64,000 bases of DNA from Mesorhizobium sp. SOD10 (GCA_000824805.1 CCNA01000002.1:340283-404282), one strand, 5' to 3'. Shown: positions 44,883-53,820, counted from the first letter of the stretch. The notes: generated by a model not told the origin, from the sequence alone. Numbers and translations: made by a program.

Positions 44883-45911
44883 ATGAAAGCCTTTTATGCC
44901 GAAGAGCAGAAGCGCCATGATCCCAAGGCTTTCCTCTCCAGCGGCGCGCCTCAGCCGAATCCGGAAAAACCAGAGCGGGTCGAAAGGTTGTTAGCCGGCG
45001 CAAGATCGGGCGGTTTGACGGTCGAACGTCCAGGAAATCATGGGCTTGGCCCGATCGCGGCGGTCCATACGCCTGAATATCTCGATTTCCTCGAGCACAT
45101 CTTCGCGCGCTGGCAGCGCATCGACGGCGCTTCGGCGGAAGTCATCCCGAACATCCACCCGATCGCCCGCAACGGCTCCTATCCGGCCTCTGCTGTCGGC
45201 CAGGCCGGCTACCACATGGCCGACACCGCCTGTCCGATCTCGGCCGAGACCTGGAACAGCGCGCTATGGAGCGCCTGGAGTTCGGTCGAGGCCGCTGAAG
45301 CGGTGATGGCCGGGGCGCCGTCGGCCTATGCGCTCTGCCGCCCGCCCGGCCATCACGCTTTCGCCGATGTCGCCGGCGGCTTCTGCTTCATCAACAATTC
45401 GGCCGTCGCCGCGCAGGTTCTGCGGAGGAATTCCGCCCGTGTCGCCATTCTCGATGTCGACCTGCACCACGGCAACGGCACGCAAGGCATCTTCTACGCC
45501 CGCCCCGACGTGCTCACCGTCTCGCTGCACGCTGATCCGGTGCGCTTCTATCCGTTCTTCTGGGGGCATGCCGACGAGCGCGGCGAAGGCCCCGGCCTCG
45601 GCTACAATCTCAACCTGCCGCTGCCGCGCAAATCAGGCGACGCGGCCTTTCTCGAAGCGCTGTCGGCAGCATTCCAGCGCATCCGCGCCTTCGCGCCGGA
45701 GGCGCTGGTTGTGGCGCTCGGCCTTGATGCTTTCGAGGGCGATCCGTTCGGCGGCCTTTCGGTGACGACGCCCGGCTTCTCGCGCATCGGCGAAGCGATA
45801 GCCGGCCTCGGCCTGCCCACGGTGATCGTCCAGGAGGGCGGCTATCTCTGCGACGCGCTGAGCGACAATCTCACCGCTTTCCTGACCGGCTTCGGCGGCA
45901 AGAAAGACTAG
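44883..45911 (+). CDS. HDAC-like acetylpolyamine amidohydrolase
   Basis: A 342-residue member of the histone-deacetylase family. Active-site motifs are in place: ALCRPPGHHA (tandem His), LDVDLHHGNGTQGIFY (Asp-His zinc ligands), SLHADP and a C-terminal VQEGGYLCDALSDNL. Bacterial homologs of this length (acetylpolyamine amidohydrolases) deacetylate acetylputrescine, acetylcadaverine and similar amines. The ATG at 44883 follows the GNAT stop by 2 bases, with GGAGGAG in the end of that gene. It is the last gene before a strong terminator, which supports a four-gene amine/amide operon. Confidence 0.92.
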   Translation: MKAFYAEEQKRHDPKAFLSSGAPQPNPEKPERVERLLAGARSGGLTVERPGNHGLGPIAAVHTPEYLDFLEHIFARWQRIDGASAEVIPNIHPIARNGSYPASAVGQAGYHMADTACPISAETWNSALWSAWSSVEAAEAVMAGAPSAYALCRPPGHHAFADVAGGFCFINNSAVAAQVLRRNSARVAILDVDLHHGNGTQGIFYARPDVLTVSLHADPVRFYPFFWGHADERGEGPGLGYNLNLPLPRKSGDAAFLEALSAAFQRIRAFAPEALVVALGLDAFEGDPFGGLSVTTPGFSRIGEAIAGLGLPTVIVQEGGYLCDALSDNLTAFLTGFGGKKD

Positions 45912-45960
45912 AGCGGTTCGCCGTTTCACCGAAACGGCGAACCGCTCTATCTCTTTGTTT
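45910..45960 (+). terminator. Intrinsic terminator of the amide/amine operon
   Basis: A perfect 17-bp stem starting agagcggttcgccgttt with loop caccg, followed by atctctttg and a long T-run to 45965. It begins at the stop codon of the HDAC-like gene. It is also the left half of a dispersed repeat. Confidence 0.9.
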
Positions 45961-46015
45961 TTTTTGCGCAATTCCGAACGGAAAACCGCTCACACTTTTC
46001 CTGGAATTGCTCTAG
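45910..46015. repeat. Dispersed mesorhizobial repeat (gagcggttc ... ggaattgctctag)
   Basis: The terminator stem is followed by a second dyad, gcaattcc (45968-45975) / ggaattgc (46003-46010), around aaaaccgctcacac. I recognise the whole unit as frequent between genes in mesorhizobia. Its right end, gctctag, supplies the stop codon of the PLP enzyme encoded on the minus strand (46012-46014). Confidence 0.65.
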
Positions 46016-47280
46016 CGCTGCTGCCTCAGCATCGCGATCACGCGATGCACGCTTTCCAGCGTCTCCTCGATCTCGGCCGCCGTGTTGTAATGGGCAATGC
46101 CGATGCGTACGACGCCCTGCTCGGCGGGTATGCCGAGTTGGTGGACGACCTCCCACGCATAATTGTGGCCTGACCAAAGGAAGATGTTTTCGGCGTTCAT
46201 CTGCCGCACGATCGTTTCCGGCGCGATGCCTTCGACGGTGAAGGAAATGGTCGGCACCCGCTCGGCGAGGCGTTCCGGATCGGTAATGCCGTGGATGACC
46301 AGGCCATCGATGCCGCGCAGGCCTTCGATCAATTGCCGGGCCAGCGTATTCTCGTAAGCGATCGAAACTTCGAACGCCTTTGCGATCCGCTGCCGCCGCG
46401 ACCCGGTCTCGCCAGCAGCAGCGCCGAGATCGGCGAAATAGTCGATGGCTGCCGTCAGCCCGGCCATCAGCTCGATCTGCGGCGTGCCAAGCTCGAACCG
46501 CTCTGGTAGGGCGTTCGAAGAGCAGCGGCATTTGTAAGGCTGGAGCGCGTCGATGACGTCGCGGCGGCCCCACAATATGCCCATATGCGGCCCGAAGAAT
46601 TTATAGGCCGAGCAGATCAGGAAATCACAGCCAAGTTCCTGCACGTCGATCAGCCCGTGCGGCGCGAACTGTACGGCATCGACATAGACAAGCGCGCCGG
46701 CCTGCTTGGCGATCGCCGTCAGCGCCTTCACCCGGTTGATCGAGCCGGTGAGGTTCGAGGCATAGTTCAGCGCGACAAGCCGCGTCTTTTGCGAAAGCAG
46801 TGATTTAAGCGCCGATTCCTCGACCTGCCAGCTCCGCTGATCGAACGGCGGGAAGCGCACGACGAGGCCGAGATCCTCGGCAAGCTGCAGCCAGGGCGAG
46901 ACATTGCCCTCATGGTCCATGCGCGTGACGATGATTTCGTCGCCAGGCTTCATCGTGCGGCCGAGCGTGCGCGACATGTGATAGGTCAGCGTCGTCATGT
47001 TGGCGCCGATGACGATCTCCTCGACGCTCGATGCGTTCAGAAAATCGGCCATCGCCGCATGCGCGTCGTCGACAACCTTCTGCGCCGCGACCGTGGTCTC
47101 AAAGAACCCGCCCAGATTGGCGTTGGTCGAGAGCAGGCAGCCCGACACTGCGTCCGCCACCGTCAGCGGCACCTGCGTGCCGGCGGGATTGTCGAGATAG
47201 ATGCGCCGGCGCCCGTCATCGGCCAGCGAGAGTGCCGGAAACTTGCCTCGCACGGCCTCGATCGGAAAATCTACCGCCAT
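46012..47280 (-). CDS. Cysteine desulfurase-like PLP enzyme (class V aminotransferase fold)
   Basis: A 422-residue PLP protein. YLDNPAGTQVP opens the fold, IGANMTTLTYHMSRTLGR marks the cofactor-phosphate loop, VYVDAVQFAPHG gives the Asp, and the Schiff-base lysine is in SAYKFFGPHMG. This belongs to the desulfurase-like group (as V. cholerae VC1184), which lacks a verified sulfur function. A catalytic cysteine loop of true IscS/SufS is not obvious. I use the ATG at 47280 with GAGGGG 8 bases before; ATG 47286 has the SD too close. The stop codon lies in a dispersed repeat. Confidence 0.87.
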   Translation of the reverse strand: MAVDFPIEAVRGKFPALSLADDGRRRIYLDNPAGTQVPLTVADAVSGCLLSTNANLGGFFETTVAAQKVVDDAHAAMADFLNASSVEEIVIGANMTTLTYHMSRTLGRTMKPGDEIIVTRMDHEGNVSPWLQLAEDLGLVVRFPPFDQRSWQVEESALKSLLSQKTRLVALNYASNLTGSINRVKALTAIAKQAGALVYVDAVQFAPHGLIDVQELGCDFLICSAYKFFGPHMGILWGRRDVIDALQPYKCRCSSNALPERFELGTPQIELMAGLTAAIDYFADLGAAAGETGSRRQRIAKAFEVSIAYENTLARQLIEGLRGIDGLVIHGITDPERLAERVPTISFTVEGIAPETIVRQMNAENIFLWSGHNYAWEVVHQLGIPAEQGVVRIGIAHYNTAAEIEETLESVHRVIAMLRQQR

Positions 47281-47314
47281 CTCCATCCCCTCGTTCTTTC
47301 TCAACGATTCCTGA

Positions 47315-48382
47315 TCACGGGCACGGATTGCCGACGCGCTGATGGATGGCGTCGACCGCCTTCTGCATTTCCTCCGTCCACCTGACCTCGACCGATGACA
47401 GCGCCGTGTCGAGCTGCGCGACGCTTGTTGCGCCGATGATGTTGGCAGTTACAAAAGGCCGGCTCGATACATACGCGTTCGCGAAAAGCGCCGGCTCCAT
47501 GCCGAAGGAGCGTGCCAGTTCATTGTATTCGAGCAGCACCTCCGCCGCATTCGGCGTCTCGTAGCGCTGGCCGCGGTTGAAGAGCTGCGAGCGCGAACCT
47601 TGCGGCCGCGCGCCATGATCGTATTTGCCGGTGAGATAGCCCTGCGCAAGCGGCGAGTAAGGAAGGAACGCGATCTCCTCGCGCTCGCAGACCTCGGCAA
47701 GGTTCACCTCGAAAGTGCGGTTGACGAGATTGTAGGCGTTCTGCAGCGAGGCGACGCGCGGACCCGTGCCCTTCTCGGATTCGAAGACGAAGCGCATGAC
47801 ACCCCAGGAGCTTTCGTTCGAAAGCCCGAGATGGCGGATCTTTCCGGCCTTTACGAGCTCGTCGAAGACGGCGAGCGTTTCGGCAATCGGCGTCTCGTCT
47901 CCCGGAGCGCCTGCCGCATCCGCACGCCGCGCCACCGCTCCGACACGCGTCGGATTCGAGCCCCACGGAATGTCCCGGTCCGGCCAGTGGATCTGGTAGA
48001 GGTCTATGTAATCGGTACCGAGCTTGGCCAGCGACTTCTCGACCGCATCGAAAATGTCGGCACGCACCAGCTTCGAGGGACGATCGCCGCGGAACCATGT
48101 ATTGGCCGTGCGGCCGACGACCTTCGAGGCGAGGATGACCTTGTCGCGGTTGCGATTGGCCTTCATCCAACTGCCGATGGTCTTCTCGGTTCGCCCTTGC
48201 GTCTCCGCCTTGGGCGGAATCGGGTAAAGCTCGGCCGTGTCGATGAAATTCACGCCGCGGGAGAACGCCAGATCCATCTGCGCGTGGCCTTCGGCTTCGG
48301 TGTTCTGCTGACCCCAGGTCATCGAACCGAGGCAGATTTGCGAAACAAGGAGATCGGTCCGACCGAGGCGGCGTTTATGCAT
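47315..48382 (-). CDS. NADP(H)-dependent aldo/keto reductase, Tas-like
   Basis: A 355-residue AKR. The N-terminus MHKRRLGRTDLLVSQICLG and SMTWGQQNTEAEGHAQ are close to E. coli Tas. Catalytic Asp and Tyr sit in NFIDTAELYP, Lys in ILASKVVG and His in YQIHWPDR; the cofactor site has NIIGATSVAQLDTAL near the end. The substrate is unknown; Tas complements tyrosine auxotrophy under starvation in E. coli. It is upstream of the PLP enzyme on the same strand, 34 bases apart, so the two genes may be co-transcribed. Confidence 0.92.
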   Translation of the reverse strand: MHKRRLGRTDLLVSQICLGSMTWGQQNTEAEGHAQMDLAFSRGVNFIDTAELYPIPPKAETQGRTEKTIGSWMKANRNRDKVILASKVVGRTANTWFRGDRPSKLVRADIFDAVEKSLAKLGTDYIDLYQIHWPDRDIPWGSNPTRVGAVARRADAAGAPGDETPIAETLAVFDELVKAGKIRHLGLSNESSWGVMRFVFESEKGTGPRVASLQNAYNLVNRTFEVNLAEVCEREEIAFLPYSPLAQGYLTGKYDHGARPQGSRSQLFNRGQRYETPNAAEVLLEYNELARSFGMEPALFANAYVSSRPFVTANIIGATSVAQLDTALSSVEVRWTEEMQKAVDAIHQRVGNPCP

Positions 48383-48494
48383 TGGGTTCTCCGGCGGGAG
48401 GTTGCGCGGACAGCGCGGGGAGGAAATTCAAGCATAAAGCACAGGCTGGAGTTTCTCCAAGCCCTGTAGCCTCAGACTTTTAAGGTAATTCCGG

Positions 48495-49067
48495 CTACCG
48501 GCGTGTGGCCGCCAAAGCCCGCCGCTTGGCCTCGTCGATCAGCATGTTGGCCACCTGCATGCGGATCATGGCGCGCTGGCGCAGATGCGGCGCCACCCGG
48601 TCCGGGTGGTTTGCGAAAGCGAAATTGCGGCGAATGCGGCCGAAATCGGCATTCTTTGCCGGACGGTCGAGACCGAGCTCGCCGGCGATCGCCTCGGGAT
48701 CGATCGGCGGCAGCCTCTCCTCGGGCCGGTGATCTTCGCCGGCAAGCGCCAGTTTCGCCTGGTCGAGAAGTGCCGCGAACTCGGCCGCGAGGTCGGTGCC
48801 TGACTCGCGATATTCGGCAGCGACGCTCTCGCCGGCGACCTTGATGCGGCCGGAATGCAGCTCATCGGCCACGGACAGATAGTCGAACGGGATAGAAGGC
48901 CGGGCGCCCTCTTCCTCGCCTTTCTCCGAGGCGACGATCAGGTCGTCGAGCAACGAAGCGAAATCGAGCTTGTTCCCGGTGCCGATCTCAGCCTCCCCTG
49001 TGGTGACGGCATGTGTCGATGCCGCCGACCATAGGCCGCTCTCGTTAAAAATGAATGCTGGCGACAT
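48495..49067 (-). CDS. Protein with C-terminal J-like (HPD) segment
   Basis: A 190-residue protein. The last 60 residues, FGRIRRNFAFANHPDRVAPH and RMQVANMLIDEAKRRAL, resemble helix II, the HPD loop and helix III of a DnaJ J-domain, where HPD stimulates Hsp70. The front 125 residues are acidic, lack a known domain and begin MSPAFIFNESG. J-like domains at the C-terminus are unusual outside DjlA/TerB-type proteins. I use the ATG at 49067; the longer open frame upstream is not conserved in character. Confidence 0.65.
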   Translation of the reverse strand: MSPAFIFNESGLWSAASTHAVTTGEAEIGTGNKLDFASLLDDLIVASEKGEEEGARPSIPFDYLSVADELHSGRIKVAGESVAAEYRESGTDLAAEFAALLDQAKLALAGEDHRPEERLPPIDPEAIAGELGLDRPAKNADFGRIRRNFAFANHPDRVAPHLRQRAMIRMQVANMLIDEAKRRALAATRR

Positions 49068-49114
49068 TAACAATTGCCGGCTTTTGTGCCCGGGAAAACG
49101 ATCACGGGAAAAGG

Positions 49115-49140
49115 CCGGGCTGCATTTTCGTGCAGCCCGG
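49115..49140. other. Isolated perfect hairpin in the spacer before the DUF1127 gene
   Basis: A 10-bp stem ccgggctgca / tgcagcccgg with loop ttttcg. On the minus strand four T residues follow. No gene on the minus strand ends here. It may belong to an unannotated small RNA or to the leader of the DUF1127 gene. The rest of the 278-base spacer shows no gene. Confidence 0.4.
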
Positions 49141-49345
49141 CAGGGTCGCCAGGAATGGCGAGGAAAAGCCAGCCATGAGCCGGCACCGGTCCCTAAGGTC
49201 GAGCCCACCGGAAAGTTTCACGGAAAATCGATGTGGCGGAAAAAATTTCATCCGGCATGGCAGCCATGCAATTGCTGCACTGCACAATTTTTAACAAATC
49301 ACCTATATCGTGGTGTCGGGAGGACCAACAGGGGCAACTTGAGTC

Positions 49346-49510
49346 ATGGGGTTCTTCACTGAAATGTTCGCTCGGCCGAGGCCGCAGGAACAGCAGCGTT
49401 ACCGCGCGGCGCTCGCGCTTCTGAATGCGATGAGCAATGCCGACCGCGCCGATATCGGCATCAAGCCGGCGGATTTTCCGCGCATCGCGCGCGAAATGTC
49501 GATCCGCTGA
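49346..49510 (+). CDS. DUF1127-like small protein, 54 residues
   Basis: MGFFTEMFARPRPQEQQRYR is followed by a hydrophobic helix LALLNAMS and the characteristic end NADRADIGIKPADFPRIARE, which fits the DUF1127 pattern (D..L.DIGI.R.DI). Proteins of this family, about 45-70 residues, are abundant in alphaproteobacteria; some bind RNA or sense phosphate. The start is the ATG at 49346, with aggggcaa about 8 bases upstream. It is shorter than most length cut-offs. Confidence 0.75.
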   Translation: MGFFTEMFARPRPQEQQRYRAALALLNAMSNADRADIGIKPADFPRIAREMSIR

Positions 49511-49569
49511 GGCTGCGCTGAACCGAAGAGGTTTCCCGGGATGCCGGGAAACCTCCAACCTCTTCAAAG

Positions 49570-50076
49570 TCAACGATTTCCCAGAAACGTCTGCTTGCCG
49601 AGCGGCACGCCATTGTGGCGCAGGATGTCGTAGGCCGTTGTGACGTGGAAATAGAAATTCGGCATCGCCAGGTGCAGCAGATATTGCAGGCCGGGCAGCG
49701 TGGTTTCGCGGCCGCCGAGCCGCACTTCGACCGTCCTTTCATGCGATCCTTCCAGATCGGCCGCCGTGAATGTCGCCAGATGATCGAGCGTCTTGGCGAT
49801 GCGGGCCTGCAGCTCGGCAAAGCTAGCCTCATTGTCCTCGTATTTCGGCACCTCGCGGCCGGCCAGCCGCGACGGCGCGCCCTTGGCGTGGTCGGTGGCG
49901 ATCTGGACTTGCCTGGTCAGCGCGAACATGTCCGGTGCCAGCCGCGCGGTGAGGAACACCTGCGGATCGATCTTGCGTTCGCCGGCATTCTGCTCCGCCG
50001 CGGTCAGGACGCTGGCCAGCGCCTGCAGCCTGGCGGAAAACACGCCGACCGATATGTCGTACATGGAAATGGTCAC
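49570..50076 (-). CDS. DUF1993 family protein
   Basis: A 168-residue, all-helical protein. SMYDISVGVFSARLQALASVL and TDHAKGAPSRLAGRE with FAELQARIAKTLDHL fit DUF1993, a DinB-like four-helix bundle. LHLAMPNFYFHVTTAYDILRHNGVPLG is its conserved C-terminal half; His residues may bind metal. The start is the GTG at 50076, since GGGAG lies 8 bases before it; the ATG four codons later has no site. Function unknown. It is convergent with DUF1127 and divergent from the exported protein that follows. Confidence 0.88.
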   Translation of the reverse strand: MTISMYDISVGVFSARLQALASVLTAAEQNAGERKIDPQVFLTARLAPDMFALTRQVQIATDHAKGAPSRLAGREVPKYEDNEASFAELQARIAKTLDHLATFTAADLEGSHERTVEVRLGGRETTLPGLQYLLHLAMPNFYFHVTTAYDILRHNGVPLGKQTFLGNR

Positions 50077-50217
50077 GGGTAATCTCCCATGCGGCCCCAG
50101 CGCCGCGGGGCCTGAACTAGCGCCTCCCAACACGATTCTTCAAGCGGCCCGGCCCGCGGCGTCACCGCGCCGCCGCAATCGCCGTGGTAGTATTTTCGTT
50201 ACCGAGCGGAGGATTCG

Positions 50218-51267
50218 ATGAAAAGAGCCACTTTCGCAGCGACCGTCTTTCTCTCACTGGCCGGCCTCACGCAGCCCGCGCCTGCGGCGGACGCGCCCTA
50301 TATCGACGACAGGTCCAGCGCCGATGCGGTCGTTCGCTCACTCTACAGCGCCATTAACCGCCACGAGTTCGCCCGCGCCTGGGGCTATTTCGGCGATACG
50401 AAGCCGGCAAAGGACTTCAACGCCTTCGTCAAGGGTTACGACGGCACCGGCAGCGTTGAAGTCCAGACTGGCGCCGTGTCGGAGGAAGGGGCGGCCGGGA
50501 GCATCTATTACAGCGTCCCGATCGCCATTCAGGCAACCGACAAGAAAGGCGAAGCCAAGGTTTTCGCCGGCTGCTACACGGTCCGCCAGGTCAACGCGCA
50601 GATCCAGGAGCCGCCCTTCCAGCCGATCTTCATCGACAAGGGCGCATTGAAGCCCTCGACCGAGGATTTCGACAGCGCCGTGCCGGCAAGCTGCGGCGAC
50701 GGTCCGCCGCCGCCGAAGAAAGACGAGGCGCTGGAACAGGCTAGGAAAGCGTTCCTCGCCACCTATGGCGACCAGTGCGACAAGGAGGATCCGGAAGGCA
50801 AGCCGATCGGAGAACCCGAGGCTCATTCCATCCGTTACAAGGACAAGGATGCCCAGCCCAACGACCCGGAACGCGAGACGCGGCTGTTCCGCTTCTTCTG
50901 TTCGATGGCCGCCTACAACGAGACGGCGGTCTACTACATCGCCGACGACGTCAACGGCGTGACCCAGTTGCAGTTCACCGAGCCGGATCTCGACATCCGC
51001 TACGAGAACAACAACAGCGAAGGCAAGGTCGAGTCGATCCACATCATCGGCTTCAAAACCAGCGGCTGGGCAACCAACTCGGACTATGACGACAACACCA
51101 AGACCATCACCACGTCCAACAAATGGCGCGGTGCGGGGGACGCCTCGTCCTCAGGAACGTATCTCTTCCGCAACGGAGATTTCTCGCTCGTCCAGTATGA
51201 CGTCGATGCATCCTATGACGGCGAGCAAAACCCGCAGACCGTCATCGACTACGACACAGCGCCTTGA
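50218..51267 (+). CDS. Exported protein with DUF1176-like C-terminus
   Basis: A 349-residue protein with a Sec signal (FAATVFLSLAGLTQPAPAADA). Residues about 30-140 look like an NTF2-type domain (AVVRSLYSAINRHEFARAWGYF). The C-terminal third includes RLFRFFCSMAAYNETAVYYI and ends with SSSGTYLFRNGDFSLVQYD, a pattern shared with DUF1176. Four cysteines (FAGCYT, ASCGDG, DQCDKE, FFCSMA) could form disulfides. GGAGG lies 6 bases before the ATG. The function is unknown. The gene converges on an alpha/beta hydrolase that ends 15 bases away. Confidence 0.75.
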   Translation: MKRATFAATVFLSLAGLTQPAPAADAPYIDDRSSADAVVRSLYSAINRHEFARAWGYFGDTKPAKDFNAFVKGYDGTGSVEVQTGAVSEEGAAGSIYYSVPIAIQATDKKGEAKVFAGCYTVRQVNAQIQEPPFQPIFIDKGALKPSTEDFDSAVPASCGDGPPPPKKDEALEQARKAFLATYGDQCDKEDPEGKPIGEPEAHSIRYKDKDAQPNDPERETRLFRFFCSMAAYNETAVYYIADDVNGVTQLQFTEPDLDIRYENNNSEGKVESIHIIGFKTSGWATNSDYDDNTKTITTSNKWRGAGDASSSGTYLFRNGDFSLVQYDVDASYDGEQNPQTVIDYDTAP

Positions 51268-51282
51268 GGCGCTGCAGCGCGA

Positions 51283-52182
51283 TCACGGCGCCTTGGTCAG
51301 CATCCAGTTCAGCGTGCCGCGCCAGTCGACCATGCGGATCGGCGTGCCATGCGTGCCGGTCTCGAAACGCACGAAGCGGGTCGGATAGGATTTTTTGGCG
51401 AGGATCGAGCGGAAGAAGGCTTCCTGCTTCTCCACCGGGAAGACCACGTCATGGCTGCCCTGGCCGAAGAACACCGGCACGCGGCGCTTGAAGGCAGGGC
51501 TGGTCAAAAAGCTGTCGTCCCACAGCGATCCGAGCAGCAGCAGCCCGTTGATGCGGCCGCCCGTATCCTTGCGCGCGGCGAGCTTCCAGCAGATCATGCC
51601 GCCCATCGAGCCACAGGCGACGAAGATTTTCGCGCCCGGCGATGCGTCAGCATAGTGACCGATGAGCGCCGCAACTTGCGCCGCACCCTTGTCGCCGAAA
51701 TCGGGGAAATCCGGCGAAAGATAGAGGCCGTTGTTGGCGGCCATAAGGTTCTTGATGCGGTTGAAATTGCCACCGAAGGTGAAGTCGTCGACGCCTTGCT
51801 TGCGGCTGCCGCCCTGCCCGTGCAGGTAGAGCACGATGATGGAAGCGCCTTGCGTCCTGCCGACCGCGACATGCCTGATGTCGCCGGCGTCAGTCTTCAG
51901 CATCAAATCCTGCTGCACCTTGCGCACGCCGGGATCGGTATATTGCGCACGCACCCGCTTTTCCGGCACTTCGTCGCGCTGGTTGATGTCGCGCATCTCG
52001 CGATAGTCGAGGACGGTGTAGGCGCCGTTATCGCTCGTCGACAATGTCGCCGGATAGGCGAAGAGATCGTCCTTGAACGATTTCAGCGAAAGCGTCTGCC
52101 CCTCGGCGGCCGAGAGGGAAAGTGCGGTCGCGGTAACCAGGGCGAAAAAAAGTCGATAACGCAAAGCCATGCCAAGAGGCAT
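51283..52182 (-). CDS. Secreted alpha/beta hydrolase
   Basis: A 299-residue protein with a Sec signal (LFFALVTATALSLSAAEGQ). The alpha/beta hydrolase core shows the oxyanion strand LYLHGQGG, the nucleophile Ser in ACGSMGGM, the acid Asp in FGQGSHDVVFP and the His in FETGTHGTP. The order and spacing fit esterases and dienelactone-hydrolase-like proteins acting in the periplasm. The substrate cannot be predicted. Two in-frame ATGs (52182 and 52170) are possible and neither has a convincing SD. Confidence 0.83.
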   Translation of the reverse strand: MPLGMALRYRLFFALVTATALSLSAAEGQTLSLKSFKDDLFAYPATLSTSDNGAYTVLDYREMRDINQRDEVPEKRVRAQYTDPGVRKVQQDLMLKTDAGDIRHVAVGRTQGASIIVLYLHGQGGSRKQGVDDFTFGGNFNRIKNLMAANNGLYLSPDFPDFGDKGAAQVAALIGHYADASPGAKIFVACGSMGGMICWKLAARKDTGGRINGLLLLGSLWDDSFLTSPAFKRRVPVFFGQGSHDVVFPVEKQEAFFRSILAKKSYPTRFVRFETGTHGTPIRMVDWRGTLNWMLTKAP

Positions 52183-52203
52183 GCGAAATTCGGCTCTGCT
52201 TTG

Positions 52204-53820
52204 TCAATCCTGCAGAACGCCGCCCGCCTCCTCCAACGCCTCGCGCGTGTCGACATCGATCGAGGCGCCCTGCCCGATCTCGACGTCGATGACGTCGAGC
52301 CCCTCGGCCTCGACCAGATGGCGCGCGCCGGTGTCACCTTCGAGGTGCGCGACGGCCGTAAAGAGCGATCGCGGCAAAAGCACCGGATTGCCGCGCTTGC
52401 CCTGATACGAGGCGCGCACCACGGCGCGGCCGCCGGAGCGGCGGAACGCGTCGATCAGGCTGTCGAGGTCCTTGGACGAAACGCCGGGCATGTCGCCAAG
52501 CACGATCATGGCGCCGGCCGCGTCGGGCGCCACCCTTGCGATGCCCGCCTTCAATGACGAAGCGAGGCCATCGGCGAAGTCCGGATTGTCGGCGAGGCTC
52601 ACACCGAGACCGGAAAGCGCGGAACGCACGCGTTCGCGCTGATGGCCGGTGACGACGATAGTGCTGGCGGCCTTCGAGGCCACCGCGCGGGAGGCGGTGC
52701 GGCGCACCAGCGGCTCGCCGTCGAACAGCGCCAGAAGCTTGTTCGGCCCGCCCATGCGGCTGGAACGGCCTGCGGCCAGCAGCACGATGTCGACCTTCAG
52801 CGCCGACTGTGCCGGTTGCGGCGCCGGCTCGCGCGGCTGCGGCCTGGTCGGGATTTCCATCAGAAGCCCGCCGACGCCCATGCCGGCAATATCTCGCGCC
52901 GTCACCTCGAGCCCGGCAATCAGGCGATCGAGCACCCAGTCGAAGCCATTCTCTTTCGGGCTGCGCGCGCATCCCGGGGCGCCGACGACACGCTTGCCAT
53001 CGAGCGTCCCGAGTACCAGCAGATTGCCGGGATCGACCGGCATGCCGGCGCGGACCACGGTACCACCGGCACGTTCGATAGCCGCAGGCACGACATCGGC
53101 GAAGTCGCTCATGGCCGAGGCACCGAAGATCACCACCATGTCGTTGTCGCGCGCAAGCTGGGTCGCGGCCGCGGCGACCGGCGCAATCTCGTGCGGCGTG
53201 CGCCGTTCGGCCGTCAGCCGGCCGCCGGAACGCGCCAGCCGCGCCTCGGTGACGCGCAGCGTCTTGTCGAGCACGCTCGGCTTGACGCCCGGAAGCACCG
53301 TCTGGATGACGCCGACAGTGATGGGGCGATAGGCGTTGACGGCAAAGATCTCGCGGCCGGCGCAAATTCTCACCACGGTGTCCACAAGGCTTGCCGCGAC
53401 GGCAAATGGGATGATCTTCACCGTCGCCACCATCTGGCCCTTCTCGACCGATGCGTGCTGCGCCAGCGTCGCGATGGTGATGGCCGGATCGACGGCATTG
53501 ATGGCGTCGATCATCCCGGCATCGACGGTAAAGACGCCCGAGGCTTCCGCATGCAAATTCACCCGCCCGGTCGCGGCCGGCTTGACCTCGATGTTGCGGT
53601 GGCTCATGGCGGCGGCGATCTTCGCGGCGGCGGCATCTTCGCCGAGATCGTCCTCGGCGAGCACCGCGGCGACGACTTCACCGACGCCCGCCGCCTTGAG
53701 CGCCGCGATGTCCTCGCGGGTCAGCCGTTGCGCCTTGCGGAACCGTTTTTCACCGGCGGTGGTCGCATGCGCCAGCACCGCCCCTTCCGCCTCATCGATC
53801 GGAACCGGCCCGAATTTCAC
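52204..53820 (-). CDS. Molybdopterin-binding protein fused to MobA/MocA-like nucleotidyltransferase
   Basis: A 538-residue fusion. The N-terminal half (about 1-320) resembles the MoeA/MogA molybdopterin-binding fold (VVIFGASAMSDFADVVP, GTLDGKRVVGAPGCARSPKENGFDWVL). The C-terminal half (about 345-538) is an NTP transferase: DIVLLAAGRSSRMGGPNKLLAL, IVLGDMPGVSSKDL and GKRGNPVLLPRS. In E. coli MocA attaches CMP to the molybdenum cofactor. The start is the GTG at 53820, which overlaps the XdhC stop as GTGA. It is the last gene of the cox-like maturation operon. Confidence 0.88.
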   Translation of the reverse strand: MKFGPVPIDEAEGAVLAHATTAGEKRFRKAQRLTREDIAALKAAGVGEVVAAVLAEDDLGEDAAAAKIAAAMSHRNIEVKPAATGRVNLHAEASGVFTVDAGMIDAINAVDPAITIATLAQHASVEKGQMVATVKIIPFAVAASLVDTVVRICAGREIFAVNAYRPITVGVIQTVLPGVKPSVLDKTLRVTEARLARSGGRLTAERRTPHEIAPVAAAATQLARDNDMVVIFGASAMSDFADVVPAAIERAGGTVVRAGMPVDPGNLLVLGTLDGKRVVGAPGCARSPKENGFDWVLDRLIAGLEVTARDIAGMGVGGLLMEIPTRPQPREPAPQPAQSALKVDIVLLAAGRSSRMGGPNKLLALFDGEPLVRRTASRAVASKAASTIVVTGHQRERVRSALSGLGVSLADNPDFADGLASSLKAGIARVAPDAAGAMIVLGDMPGVSSKDLDSLIDAFRRSGGRAVVRASYQGKRGNPVLLPRSLFTAVAHLEGDTGARHLVEAEGLDVIDVEIGQGASIDVDTREALEEAGGVLQD

